This document shows positions 5,490-11,946 of a stretch of 36,050 bases of DNA, in pieces. The notes beneath the pieces are model-generated. The model was given only the letters and a program-made list of their open reading frames with translations. It made no database searches and had not been told where the DNA came from. The position numbers were made by a program, and so were the translations under genes. The first letter of the stretch is position 1, and the number at the start of each line of letters is the position of its first letter. This stretch comes from Rahnella perminowiae (GTDB lineage Bacteria; Pseudomonadota; Gammaproteobacteria; Enterobacterales; Enterobacteriaceae), in assembly GCF_019049755.1 (NCBI RefSeq), contig NZ_JAFMOS010000624.1, positions 1 to 36,050 of the forward strand, given 5' to 3'.

Positions 5490-5674
5490 GCAGACACTGT
5501 GAAAATTGCGGCTGCGCCATCCGTTCTGGCTACTGCACCAACTGTCAGGAAGAGGCTTACATCGCCTTCGTTCAGGCACCTGAAATGGATTTCAGCCGGG
5601 AGTTTATGGATAAAGCCTGGGAGCAGGTTACCGGTCAGCAATCCCAACCCAGAAGAAATGCGGGTACCGAGTAA
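5486..5674 (+). CDS. Small zinc-finger-like protein
   Basis: A 62-residue protein whose N-terminus has two cysteine pairs, CENC (residues 5-8) and, after a further Cys at 10, CTNC (residues 17-20). This is compatible with a zinc ribbon. The rest is acidic and helical. It starts on an ATGA overlap with the upstream gene, and its stop shares one base with the next start (TAATG). The role is unknown. Confidence 0.6.
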   Translation: MSRHCENCGCAIRSGYCTNCQEEAYIAFVQAPEMDFSREFMDKAWEQVTGQQSQPRRNAGTE

Positions 5675-5934
5675 TGGCCAGCGGAAAAGCGTATTGGAAC
5701 GGCAGGCAGGTTACCTGCTGTTGCCCTGCTTATGAGTTTCCGCACCGGTTCAGCGGCGGCCGGTGCAACGGCTATCACATGGCTAAAACCTGTTTCGATA
5801 ACCGCGTGGGTTGCCAGAACTGCACATGCTTACACGCTGGCGGTTGCGACGTGGTGAACGAAACCGAAAGCCCGGCGGAATGCCAGTTTGTTCTGGATTT
5901 CTGCTCCGAATATCAAATCGATTTACGGCGGTAA
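5674..5934 (+). CDS. Cysteine-rich phage protein, unknown
   Basis: An 86-residue protein with eleven cysteines, clustered as CCC near residues 15-17, then C30, C40, C47, CTC at 50-52, C58 and C70 and C77. Such spacing suggests one or two metal-binding centres rather than disulfides, because no signal peptide is present. The start overlaps the previous stop by one base, so it is translationally coupled. No family is recognised. Confidence 0.6.
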   Translation: MASGKAYWNGRQVTCCCPAYEFPHRFSGGRCNGYHMAKTCFDNRVGCQNCTCLHAGGCDVVNETESPAECQFVLDFCSEYQIDLRR

Positions 5935-5937
5935 TTT

Positions 5938-6558
5938 ATGAAAGAACGTCCAATTTTATTTAATGCTGAGATGGTTAAAGCCATTCTCAGCGGTCGAAAA
6001 ACTCAGACGCGGCGTGTTTTGAAGGATTCGGCGGCAAATATAGCCAATCTTGCAGATCAATATAAAGGCAAGAAATACAACCTTAACTGTCCGCTGGGTC
6101 AGCCCGGCGATCAGCTCTGGGTGCGTGAGACGTTCGCAACCTTAGCTTGCGGCAGTTACGAACCAGAAAAACCATCGCTAACCGGCACATACCAAGAAGT
6201 TAGATACCTTGCCTCAGACAAACTTGCAGACTGTGATGCTGACGTTCGCGGTTATAACTGGCGGCCATCTATCCACATGCCGCGCTGGGCGTCACGAGTT
6301 GACCTGCTTATCACCGGCGTTCGCGTTGAGCGGCTGAATGCCATCAGCGAGCAGGATGCAAGAGCAGAAGGGATTACTGACGGCGGTTGCCTTAATTGTG
6401 GTGAAAGCGAGCCATGCGGATGTGATCACCCTAAACCTGATGCTACCGACGCCTTCGCTTACTTATGGCAATCCATTTACGGCGTCGAAAATTGGTTTTC
6501 TAACCCGTGGGTATGGGTGATTGAGTTCGAACATCTGCGCGCTGGGAGGAAGGGATGA
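5938..6558 (+). CDS. ASCH-domain-like phage protein
   Basis: A 206-residue protein. It opens with KERPILFNAEMVKAILSGRK and TQTRRV, continues with CPLGQPGDQLWVRETF and WRPSIHMPRWASRVDLLI, and ends SNPWVWVIEFEH. This is the pattern of a common enterobacterial phage family with an ASCH-type fold, thought to bind RNA or modified nucleotides. A cysteine patch (CLNCGESEPCGC, near residues 144-155) lies between the conserved parts. It overlaps the next gene (ATGA at 6555-6558). Enzymatic function is not established. Confidence 0.7.
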   Translation: MKERPILFNAEMVKAILSGRKTQTRRVLKDSAANIANLADQYKGKKYNLNCPLGQPGDQLWVRETFATLACGSYEPEKPSLTGTYQEVRYLASDKLADCDADVRGYNWRPSIHMPRWASRVDLLITGVRVERLNAISEQDARAEGITDGGCLNCGESEPCGCDHPKPDATDAFAYLWQSIYGVENWFSNPWVWVIEFEHLRAGRKG

Positions 6559-6683
6559 TCAGGATGGCAATATGTTGTGCTGCGGCGTTGCTGACTGATA
6601 CGACTGCCGGGATTATCTGGTATTTCATGATCGTCATTTGCCTTGGAATTCAATATTTTTACAGTGAAGGAGCAACCTCATGA
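6555..6683 (+). CDS. 42-residue membrane peptide
   Basis: A short frame with ATGA overlaps at both ends (6555-6558 and 6680-6683), joining the ASCH-like gene to the PP-loop gene. A GGGAGGAAGG stretch precedes its ATG. The peptide has one or two hydrophobic spans (MAICCAAALL and IIWYFMIVICLGI). The perfect fit between two real genes supports translation; the role may be coupling or a membrane function. Confidence 0.5.
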   Translation: MIRMAICCAAALLTDTTAGIIWYFMIVICLGIQYFYSEGATS

Positions 6684-7456
6684 CTGAGACAACCAAACAG
6701 CTCCCGCCAGAAATTACCGACTTAGTACTCTCTGATGCGGTGTTTTACGTTTCTCATTCGGGTGGAAAGGATAGCCAAGCTATGTACTCCATGATGGCCA
6801 GCCTAATACCTCACGACCAAATAGTCGTGATCCACGCAAGTCTCGGTGATGTTGAGTGGCCCGGTGTTATCGAGCATATCAATAGCACTATTTCGCATGA
6901 ACTGAACATTGTTAAAGCAGAGAAAACCTTTCTGGGGATGGTTGAGCGTCGCGGAAAATGGCCAAGCGCCCAGCACCGCCAATGCACAAGTGATCTAAAG
7001 CGCGGGCCTATTGAGAAGTTTATTCGCCAGGACATGAAGCGGCGTGGCGGCGGGATCGCTGTGAACTGCATGGGATTGCGAGCAGCTGAATCCAGCGCTC
7101 GAGCAAAGCGTCAACCATTCAGGAAAAAGGACAGCCAATCGGTAACCGGAAGAGCCGTATGGGAGTGGTTCCCGATATTCACATTATCCACGCCTGATGT
7201 TTTTGAAATGATTGCACGGGCCGGACAAAAACCATTCTGGGCTTATCAGCAGAATGAACGACTCTCATGCGTGTTCTGCATCATGGGGAGCCGAAACGAC
7301 TTGCGCCACGGTGCCGAACAAAACCCTGAGCTTTATCGGCGTTATGTAGAACTGGAGCGCCGCATAGGTCACACCATGTTTATGAAGGGTAAGCAACCCG
7401 TCTGGATTGATGAGTATATCGGCATACCGGTACAAATTATTGAGGAGGCTGTATGA
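6680..7456 (+). CDS. PP-loop (PAPS-reductase-like) phage protein
   Basis: A 258-residue protein of the phosphoadenosine-phosphosulfate-reductase superfamily. The ATP-pyrophosphate-binding loop SGGKDS is at residues 27-32. A conserved RQCTSDLKRGPIEKF follows (Cys102), and a CVFC pair lies at 197-200, so an Fe-S cluster or thiol chemistry is possible. Relatives include DndC (DNA phosphorothioation), IbrA-like proteins and tRNA thiolases. Real sulfate assimilation is unlikely here because no partner genes are present. It lies in an accessory operon with ASCH-like and Cys-rich proteins, so nucleic-acid modification is an inference. It overlaps its neighbours by ATGA at both ends. Confidence 0.8.
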   Translation: MTETTKQLPPEITDLVLSDAVFYVSHSGGKDSQAMYSMMASLIPHDQIVVIHASLGDVEWPGVIEHINSTISHELNIVKAEKTFLGMVERRGKWPSAQHRQCTSDLKRGPIEKFIRQDMKRRGGGIAVNCMGLRAAESSARAKRQPFRKKDSQSVTGRAVWEWFPIFTLSTPDVFEMIARAGQKPFWAYQQNERLSCVFCIMGSRNDLRHGAEQNPELYRRYVELERRIGHTMFMKGKQPVWIDEYIGIPVQIIEEAV

Positions 7457-7896
7457 CTGATACAACAGCTATTGCAGCACTACGTAACAAATTCGGCAAC
7501 AGGCTCCCAACACCTGAACAAGCCAGGGAACGATTCACTGAGTTGCTGAACAGCCCGCACGGCACTTCATGGTTCCTCGCTCCTTATGCTATCGCTTTGC
7601 TTGACGCGCTCGAAGCAGAACGCCAGCGGGCAGCAACTTTGCAGACGGAACGCGATGAATTCCGGTGTCGACTGAAACTTGAAAGGTCGATATTGGAAGA
7701 CGTCGACAAGGAAATCGCAGCGCTGAAAGGCGATCAGGCGCCGGTGCAATTTCGCTGGCGTTGGCGTTCAAATCCTGCTTCAGCGTGGACTTATCAGGAT
7801 ATGAAACACTACTCCAGCATGGTTGATGCCGATAAATCTTCGGGCAATAACATAGAATTTGAGCAGCTTTTCACCACCCCGCAAAAGCCGGTGTGA
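7453..7896 (+). CDS. Coiled-coil accessory phage protein
   Basis: A 147-residue protein with a central coiled-coil (residues about 50-95, LEAERQRAATLQTERDEF and on). The C-terminal WRWRSNPASAWTYQDMKHY...LFTTPQKPV is a phrase typical of the modular ea22-like group. It is the last gene of the overlapping run that begins near 4444, and the SOS promoter follows at 7924. Function unknown. Confidence 0.6.
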   Translation: MTDTTAIAALRNKFGNRLPTPEQARERFTELLNSPHGTSWFLAPYAIALLDALEAERQRAATLQTERDEFRCRLKLERSILEDVDKEIAALKGDQAPVQFRWRWRSNPASAWTYQDMKHYSSMVDADKSSGNNIEFEQLFTTPQKPV

Positions 7897-7923
7897 CAAG
7901 CTAGGGTATTTACAGAACAGCCA

Positions 7924-7966
7924 TTGATAAAAAACCCCAGAATGAATACTGTATTTATGTACAGTT
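7924..7966 (+). promoter_or_regulatory. SOS promoter 1 with LexA box
   Basis: A LexA box TACTGTATTTATGTACAGTT lies at 7947-7966; CTGT-N8-ACAG is perfect. TTGATA at 7924-7929 and TACTGT at 7947-7952 form a promoter with a 17-base spacer, so LexA would sit on the -10. Outer arms (CCCAGAAT/ATTCTGAGG) extend the symmetry. It drives the 79-residue gene starting at 7981. Confidence 0.8.
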
Positions 7967-7980
7967 ATTCTGAGGTTTAT

Positions 7981-8220
7981 ATGGCACGATATTCAGACGT
8001 CAAAGTCGCTTTTATCAACAGCATCACACGGGACCCGAAGAGGGGGAATGTCGTCACAACTGTTCGTTTCGTGCAGGAACTGGCGAAGTTAAACCACTAC
8101 TGGTCAAAGCAAGAAGCGAATGATTGGATCCTGCGCTATCAGGAGCACTTTAGGGATTACACTGAGCATCACGGTGAAGACAAATGTTACTTTATGAGGA
8201 ATATGGGTTACGTGATGTGA
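7981..8220 (+). CDS. LexA-controlled small protein, candidate antirepressor
   Basis: A 79-residue protein (MARYSDVKVAFINSITRDPK onward, ending MGYVM), basic and partly helical, with YWSKQEANDWILRYQEHF in the middle. The ATG at 7981 is preferred because GAGG lies five bases upstream and the longer frame would run back through the LexA box. The gene is alone, between the SOS promoter and a strong terminator (8256-8277), so it is a self-contained DNA-damage response unit. The phage repressor has no autocleavage domain; LexA-controlled antirepressors (186 Tum, Gifsy antirepressors) solve this in other phages. Antirepressor function is inferred from context only. Confidence 0.7.
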   Translation: MARYSDVKVAFINSITRDPKRGNVVTTVRFVQELAKLNHYWSKQEANDWILRYQEHFRDYTEHHGEDKCYFMRNMGYVM

Positions 8221-8255
8221 ATTCACCGGGCCCCGCAATACCATCATCAAAGCAA

Positions 8256-8277
8256 GCCACCAATGTGGTGGCTTTTT
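8256..8277 (+). terminator. Rho-independent terminator
   Basis: GCCACCA (8256-8262), ATG loop, TGGTGGC (8266-8272), then TTTTT. A perfect seven-base stem, 35 bases after the SOS gene stop. Confidence 0.85.
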
Positions 8278-8319
8278 GCTTATTTTTGCTACGTTGACAC
8301 AACAAAAAACAAATTGAAC

Positions 8320-8362
8320 TTGAAAAAAGCGCCCTCAAAAATTACTGTGTTTATATACAGTA
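8320..8362 (+). promoter_or_regulatory. SOS promoter 2 with LexA box
   Basis: LexA box TACTGTGTTTATATACAGTA at 8343-8362, CTGT-N8-ACAG perfect. TTGAAA at 8320-8325 and TACTGT at 8343-8348 give a 17-base spacer, the same geometry as SOS promoter 1. What it drives is not clear. Confidence 0.8.
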
Positions 8363-8363
8363 A

Positions 8364-8534
8364 ATTTATATTGGCCCTGACACTCAGAAAGCCGATCAGC
8401 GTTGGTTAAATCCTGCGCGGATATGGCTACCTCGGGACCTGAAACGTCTTAGAAAAGAGTTAGCAATGATTAATCATTAAATAATCAAAGGGGTAAAATT
8501 CACTCTACCGGAAAGCGGTAGGGTGCTCCTACAG
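8364..8534 (+). other. Transcribed stretch after SOS promoter 2 without a normal start codon
   Basis: Directly after the LexA box a frame open from 8364 to 8480 encodes a protein-like 38-residue string (ending RIWLPRDLKRLRKELAMINH). It has no ATG, GTG or TTG at its beginning. It may be a decayed gene, an unusual ATT start, or a small RNA. No terminator was found between 8362 and 8660. Confidence 0.3.
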
Positions 8535-8660
8535 ATGACCGGTGGTGACATTGCCGATGCGGAAATACTCAGAGACGATCAGCACGTCCAATCCCTACAG
8601 GCATTTTTAGAGATAGCCGAGTTTGCAGGATACAAGGTAATACCTCCTGAAAATGATTAA
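8535..8660 (+). CDS. Possible 41-residue SOS-controlled peptide
   Basis: This frame begins at ATG 8535 (MTGGDIADAEILRDD...) with AGGG about eleven bases upstream; a GTG at 8523 is an alternative start. The frame is open upstream to 8481. The peptide is acidic and helical, ending YKVIPPEND. It is the only frame with a usable start downstream of the second LexA box, so it is the best candidate for that promoter's product. Short length and a weak ribosome site keep confidence low. Confidence 0.4.
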   Translation: MTGGDIADAEILRDDQHVQSLQAFLEIAEFAGYKVIPPEND

Positions 8661-8751
8661 CGAAAATCAATTAGTCACGATATAATCCTACGGTCAGCCT
8701 GAACAACTGACACCCCGTTTTGCTGTGCCATTACTCGCGAAGAGGTGAGAA

Positions 8752-9348
8752 ATGGCGCAATTAGCATTTATAAAAGCATCGAACGACACTCTGATACCCG
8801 CAAATCCGGATACCAGAGATTTTGTGCATTCAAAAATCAAGCTCGGCGATGTGATCACATCTGAGTTTAAAAAATCACGTAACCCGAAATTCCACCGCCT
8901 TTACTTCTCCCTCCTCAATTTGGGCTTCGAATACTGGACGCCAACCGGGGGCGCGATATCGCCGGAAGAGAAATCCCTCATACGCGGTTACGTTAACCAT
9001 CTGGCCGAATTCGCCGGGCATGGCGAAACGCTTAATTCGCTGGCGATCGGATATCTCAACAAAGTGCGCGCCCACCGTGCGGACCGGGTGACGTTGATCA
9101 AGTCGTTTGACGCATTCCGACGCTGGACCACTATCGAATCTGGGTATTACACAGAACTGGTGATGCCGAACGGCGTTACTGCGAAAGAACCCCTCTCAAT
9201 TTCATTCGCAAAAATGGACGAGACCGAATTTGCTGAACTGTACAAAGCCACGCTGAATACCCTCTGGATGTGGATCCTCAATAAAACCTTCAGTAGCCCC
9301 GAAGCCGCCGAGAACGCTGCAAGCCAGCTAATGAGCTACGCAGCATGA
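8752..9348 (+). CDS. DUF1367 family protein
   Basis: A 198-residue protein with RNPKFHRLYFSLLNLGFEYW, PEEKSLIRGYVNHLAEFAG and SISFAKMDETEFAELYKATL, the pattern of DUF1367 proteins found between replication and antiterminator genes in lambdoid phages (the nin region). A TATAAT at 8681-8686 may be part of a promoter, and GAGGTGAG precedes the ATG. It overlaps the next gene by four bases. Neighbours suggest a role in recombination or DNA processing, but the biochemical function is not known. Confidence 0.8.
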   Translation: MAQLAFIKASNDTLIPANPDTRDFVHSKIKLGDVITSEFKKSRNPKFHRLYFSLLNLGFEYWTPTGGAISPEEKSLIRGYVNHLAEFAGHGETLNSLAIGYLNKVRAHRADRVTLIKSFDAFRRWTTIESGYYTELVMPNGVTAKEPLSISFAKMDETEFAELYKATLNTLWMWILNKTFSSPEAAENAASQLMSYAA

Positions 9349-9635
9349 GCGAATTAACCAAAGCGGCTCGCGGGCGCGAATGCCAGATCCGAATTATTGG
9401 CGTATGCAACGGAAACCCCGAAACCACGGTTCTGGCGCATTACCGGCTGGCCGGAACGTGCGGTACCGGCTGCAAGCCACACGATGAACAGGCCGCGTGG
9501 GCGTGCAGTGCATGCCACGACATCTGCGACGGGCGAACAAAATCAGATTGGGATTACGATACTTTGCGGCTCTGGCACGCCGAGGGCGTAATGCGCACAC
9601 AGCAGATTTTGAGAGATGAGGGGATCATTAAATGA
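9345..9635 (+). CDS. YbcO-like nuclease (DUF1364)
   Basis: A 96-residue protein with ARGRECQIRIIGVCNGN, LAHYR, and the Cys/His segment CGTGCKPHDEQAAWACSACHD. This is the pattern of YbcO/DUF1364, a small metal-dependent HNH-like nuclease of the lambdoid nin region, often found where other phages have the Holliday-junction resolvase RusA or NinG. The conserved His and Cys residues are present. It is coupled to both neighbours by ATGA overlaps. Confidence 0.8.
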   Translation: MSELTKAARGRECQIRIIGVCNGNPETTVLAHYRLAGTCGTGCKPHDEQAAWACSACHDICDGRTKSDWDYDTLRLWHAEGVMRTQQILRDEGIIK

Positions 9636-10318
9636 ATACGCAGCTGCTGCAATACGCGCGAATTGAACTGACCACGGCATTAATGGATCTCTCAGGAGGA
9701 ACAAAAGGGCAGCTCGAAGCATTCAGTGAACACCCACCGGCCGATAAAAATCACTATCCGCGCCAGCATATCCATAAAGTGCTGCTTGAAACTGCAGGAA
9801 AAAACGTTAGAGAGGTTCGCTCAGAGCGCGCGCCGACGTACGCGCTCGAGACTCGCAGCCGCCGCAGGCCAGCGCCACCGATGAAGGAATTTGAGTTTGC
9901 CTCATGCGCCTGGCGCCGCGCGGTGAATACTCTTCCTGTTCACCAGAATTCTTGGATCCGTTACTGCTACGGATTTGATCTGAAATTCGAACACCAGAAA
10001 AATATCTGCGAGGCTGTTTGGCTGGCCTATCAGAAAAACCTTCCTGCTGGCCTGCTGGCGAAAACAAAAAAACGGCTAATCTCTCTCGTTTGGCTGGCAG
10101 TTCAGGATGTGGCGGCAAAGAATAAAAACGAGTCTTACAAGGAGTACGCTGGCGCGGCGCTGGCAAACCTGATGGAGATCTCCCGCTCAACATGGTGCGA
10201 GGTCTACAGTCCGCACTGGAAGGGGCTTAAATTGGCTGTTTCAGAGCTGGATAGCGATTCACTAATTCAGGTGTTGAACTGCAAAGAAAGAAGCGTTTTC
10301 GAAGAAGTTATCGAGTAG
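9632..10318 (+). CDS. Q: Late-gene antiterminator Q
   Basis: A 228-residue protein of the phage antitermination Q family. It starts with YARIELTTALMDLSGGTKGQ, has LETRSRRRPAPPMKEFEFA and WRRAVNTLP, then SWIRYCYGFDL and RLISLVWLAVQDVAAK, the family's typical blocks. Q binds near the late promoter, loads on RNA polymerase and lets it read through terminators. Here a promoter (10339-10368) and a terminator (10431-10463) follow at once, and further terminators lie at 10995, 13366 and 21521 in the late region, so Q is expected to control lysis, head and tail genes. Confidence 0.85.
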   Translation: MNTQLLQYARIELTTALMDLSGGTKGQLEAFSEHPPADKNHYPRQHIHKVLLETAGKNVREVRSERAPTYALETRSRRRPAPPMKEFEFASCAWRRAVNTLPVHQNSWIRYCYGFDLKFEHQKNICEAVWLAYQKNLPAGLLAKTKKRLISLVWLAVQDVAAKNKNESYKEYAGAALANLMEISRSTWCEVYSPHWKGLKLAVSELDSDSLIQVLNCKERSVFEEVIE

Positions 10319-10338
10319 TTCTTGCAAAACCGAACAAA

Positions 10339-10368
10339 TTGAGCGATATTTACGTTACTTTATATATT
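10339..10368 (+). promoter_or_regulatory. Late promoter (pR'-like)
   Basis: TTGAGC at 10339-10344 and TATATT at 10363-10368 (18-base spacer; TATATA at 10361 with 16 is an alternative). It lies 20 bases after Q and about 60 before a terminator, the arrangement of a Q-controlled late promoter. Confidence 0.5.
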
Positions 10369-10430
10369 CTGGTCATATTTCAAATATCAACCAGTATTGA
10401 CCTAAATCGCTACATTCAGTAACACCACCG

Positions 10431-10463
10431 CCTCGGAGCGCAATGCGCTGCCGGGGCTTTTTA
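10431..10463 (+). terminator. Terminator after the late promoter (tR'-like)
   Basis: CCTCGG (10431-10436) pairs with CCGGGG (10451-10456), and an inner AGCGCA/TGCGCT stem is perfect. CTTTTTATT follows. It should stop late transcripts unless Q has modified the polymerase. Confidence 0.75.
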
Positions 10464-10488
10464 TTGGTAGCTATTCAGAGATCCCATA

Positions 10489-10980
10489 ATGAAGAGCAAC
10501 TTATCGCAAGCTCGCCTTTTGGAATTATTGCATTACAACCCTGAGACAGGTTTTTTCACATGGAAGGTTAGCCGGGGGCGAAGTAAGCGAGGCAGTCGCG
10601 CGGGGTGTCCTGATACTGGGGGTTATTTGATGATTGGCATTGATGGAAACCTTCACCTATCACATCGGCTTGCATGGCTGTATATGACCGGTAGCTTTCC
10701 CTGTATGGAAATTGATCATATCAACCGGGTAAGAACGGACAACCGATGGAAGAATCTAAGGGTAGCGACTCGGCAACAAAATTTAATCAATAAAGGCATC
10801 TCTAAAGTCAATACGTCTGGCTGTACTGGTGTTTCATGGAATAAGTTGGCGATGAAATGGCAGTCCCAAATTAACTTCCGCGGAAGACGCATTTATTTAG
10901 GGCTTCACGAAGATTATGAATCAGCGGTTCTAGTAAGAAAAAACGCTGAGGCTGAGCACTACGGCAATCAAATTTGCTGA
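10489..10980 (+). CDS. HNH endonuclease with AP2 DNA-binding domain
   Basis: A 163-residue homing-type endonuclease. The HNH core is EIDHINRVRTDNRWKNLR (around residues 77-95). A C-terminal AP2-like DNA-binding part begins SGCTGVSWNKLAMKWQSQI and continues RIYLG. Such free-standing nucleases insert between phage genes and cut alleles lacking them. It stands between two terminators (10431-10463 and 10995-11020), in the gap between Q and the lysis genes, so it looks like an inserted cassette. No split gene or intron is seen around it. Confidence 0.85.
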   Translation: MKSNLSQARLLELLHYNPETGFFTWKVSRGRSKRGSRAGCPDTGGYLMIGIDGNLHLSHRLAWLYMTGSFPCMEIDHINRVRTDNRWKNLRVATRQQNLINKGISKVNTSGCTGVSWNKLAMKWQSQINFRGRRIYLGLHEDYESAVLVRKNAEAEHYGNQIC

Positions 10981-10994
10981 TATCTACATTTCAG

Positions 10995-11020
10995 GGCTGC
11001 GCATTCGCGTGGCCTTTTTT
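10995..11020 (+). terminator. Terminator after the HNH gene
   Basis: GGCTGCGC (10995-11002) pairs with GCGTGGCC-type sequence (11007-11014), eight pairs including two G-U, then TTTTTT. Confidence 0.6.
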
Positions 11021-11065
11021 ATTTCCACGACTACGCACCCACCCGGACGACCGGAGGGCGAGACC

Positions 11066-11395
11066 ATGAAAATGAATCCACATTCTGACAACTTAACCGG
11101 CGGCGGGACGCTCCTTACTCTGCTGTCCTCGATCGCTGGTTTCATTACTCTGGAACGTGTCTACATGGCGACAGCCCTTGTTGGCATCGTGATCACGCTC
11201 CTCGGATATTTTGATAAAAGAAGTGCGATTAAAGCGGCAAAAAAAAATGACGCGGAACGCCTGAAACTTGACAGAGAACTGACTCAAGCAACCATCGATT
11301 CCCTGAAATATCGCACCGACACACCCGCCACCTCTAAATACCCAGAAGTATCTCGCGGGATAAAAAGCGTTCTTGAAGCCGCGAAGGATGATTGA
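11066..11395 (+). CDS. Holin (two membrane spans), possible pinholin
   Basis: A 109-residue membrane protein. Two hydrophobic spans are visible: a glycine/serine-rich first span (GGGTLLTLLSSIAGFI, about residues 11-26) and a stronger second span (VYMATALVGIVITLLGYF, about 32-49), then a charged cytoplasmic tail. That is a class II holin layout. The first span is weakly hydrophobic, as in phage 21 pinholins that partner SAR endolysins, and the next gene is a SAR endolysin. ATG 11066 is chosen because GGAGGG lies seven bases upstream. The longer frame from 11009 lacks such a site. Confidence 0.75.
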   Translation: MKMNPHSDNLTGGGTLLTLLSSIAGFITLERVYMATALVGIVITLLGYFDKRSAIKAAKKNDAERLKLDRELTQATIDSLKYRTDTPATSKYPEVSRGIKSVLEAAKDD

Positions 11396-11397
11396 TT

Positions 11398-11946
11398 ATG
11401 ACAATCATTAAAAAAGCAGGCGCAGCGGGCGGCGTATGTTCAGTAATGGCAATCATCGCTGTCATTATTGCCGGTGGCCAGGTCAGAACGAATGAGAAAG
11501 GCCTCGAGCTGATGGGTAATGCGGAGTCATGCCGCCGCGAACCTTATTACTGCCCGGCGGGATATCTGACTGATGGGATAGGCAACACGCACGACGTCAA
11601 ACCCGGCACGCGGAAAACAGATCAGCAGATCGCCGCCGACTGGCAGAAAAACATTTTGGCTGCGGAAAAATGCATAAACAGCTATTTCCGTGGTCGCGAC
11701 ATGAACGACAACCAGTTCAGCGCCATGACATCAGCGGCGTTCAACATGGGCTGCTCCAGCCTTCGCACATATTACAGTCCGACGCGCAAAGCTCGCTTTG
11801 AGACCTCTATCCACAAATATGCGCAGGCCGGCAATTGGCCGATGATGTGTAACCACCTGCCCGACTTTGCGAACGGCGGCGGTAAAAAGCTGCCGGGGCT
11901 GGTCATTCGCCGTGATAAAGAGAAGGCGCTCTGTCTGGAGGGTTGA
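11398..11946 (+). CDS. SAR endolysin, P1 Lyz-like lysozyme (GH24)
   Basis: A 182-residue muralytic enzyme. With ATG 11398 as start, an N-terminal signal-arrest-release span (residues about 8-27, GAAGGVCSVMAIIAVIIAGG) replaces a signal peptide. The catalytic site reads Glu43-X8-Cys52-X5-Thr58 (ESCRREPYYCPAGYLT). Cys14 in the SAR span and Cys45 next to the catalytic Glu match, one position shifted, the Cys13/Cys44/Cys51 set by which P1 Lyz is held inactive and activated through disulfide exchange. It should be exported by Sec, stay tethered, and become active when the holin collapses the membrane potential. It is coupled to the holin and Rz genes by short overlaps. Confidence 0.88.
   Translation: MTIIKKAGAAGGVCSVMAIIAVIIAGGQVRTNEKGLELMGNAESCRREPYYCPAGYLTDGIGNTHDVKPGTRKTDQQIAADWQKNILAAEKCINSYFRGRDMNDNQFSAMTSAAFNMGCSSLRTYYSPTRKARFETSIHKYAQAGNWPMMCNHLPDFANGGGKKLPGLVIRRDKEKALCLEG

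Noticed and set aside
7924..7980. Upstream extension of the SOS gene to the TTG at 7924
   Set aside because: It would place the LexA box and promoter inside the coding region; ATG 7981 has a proper ribosome site.
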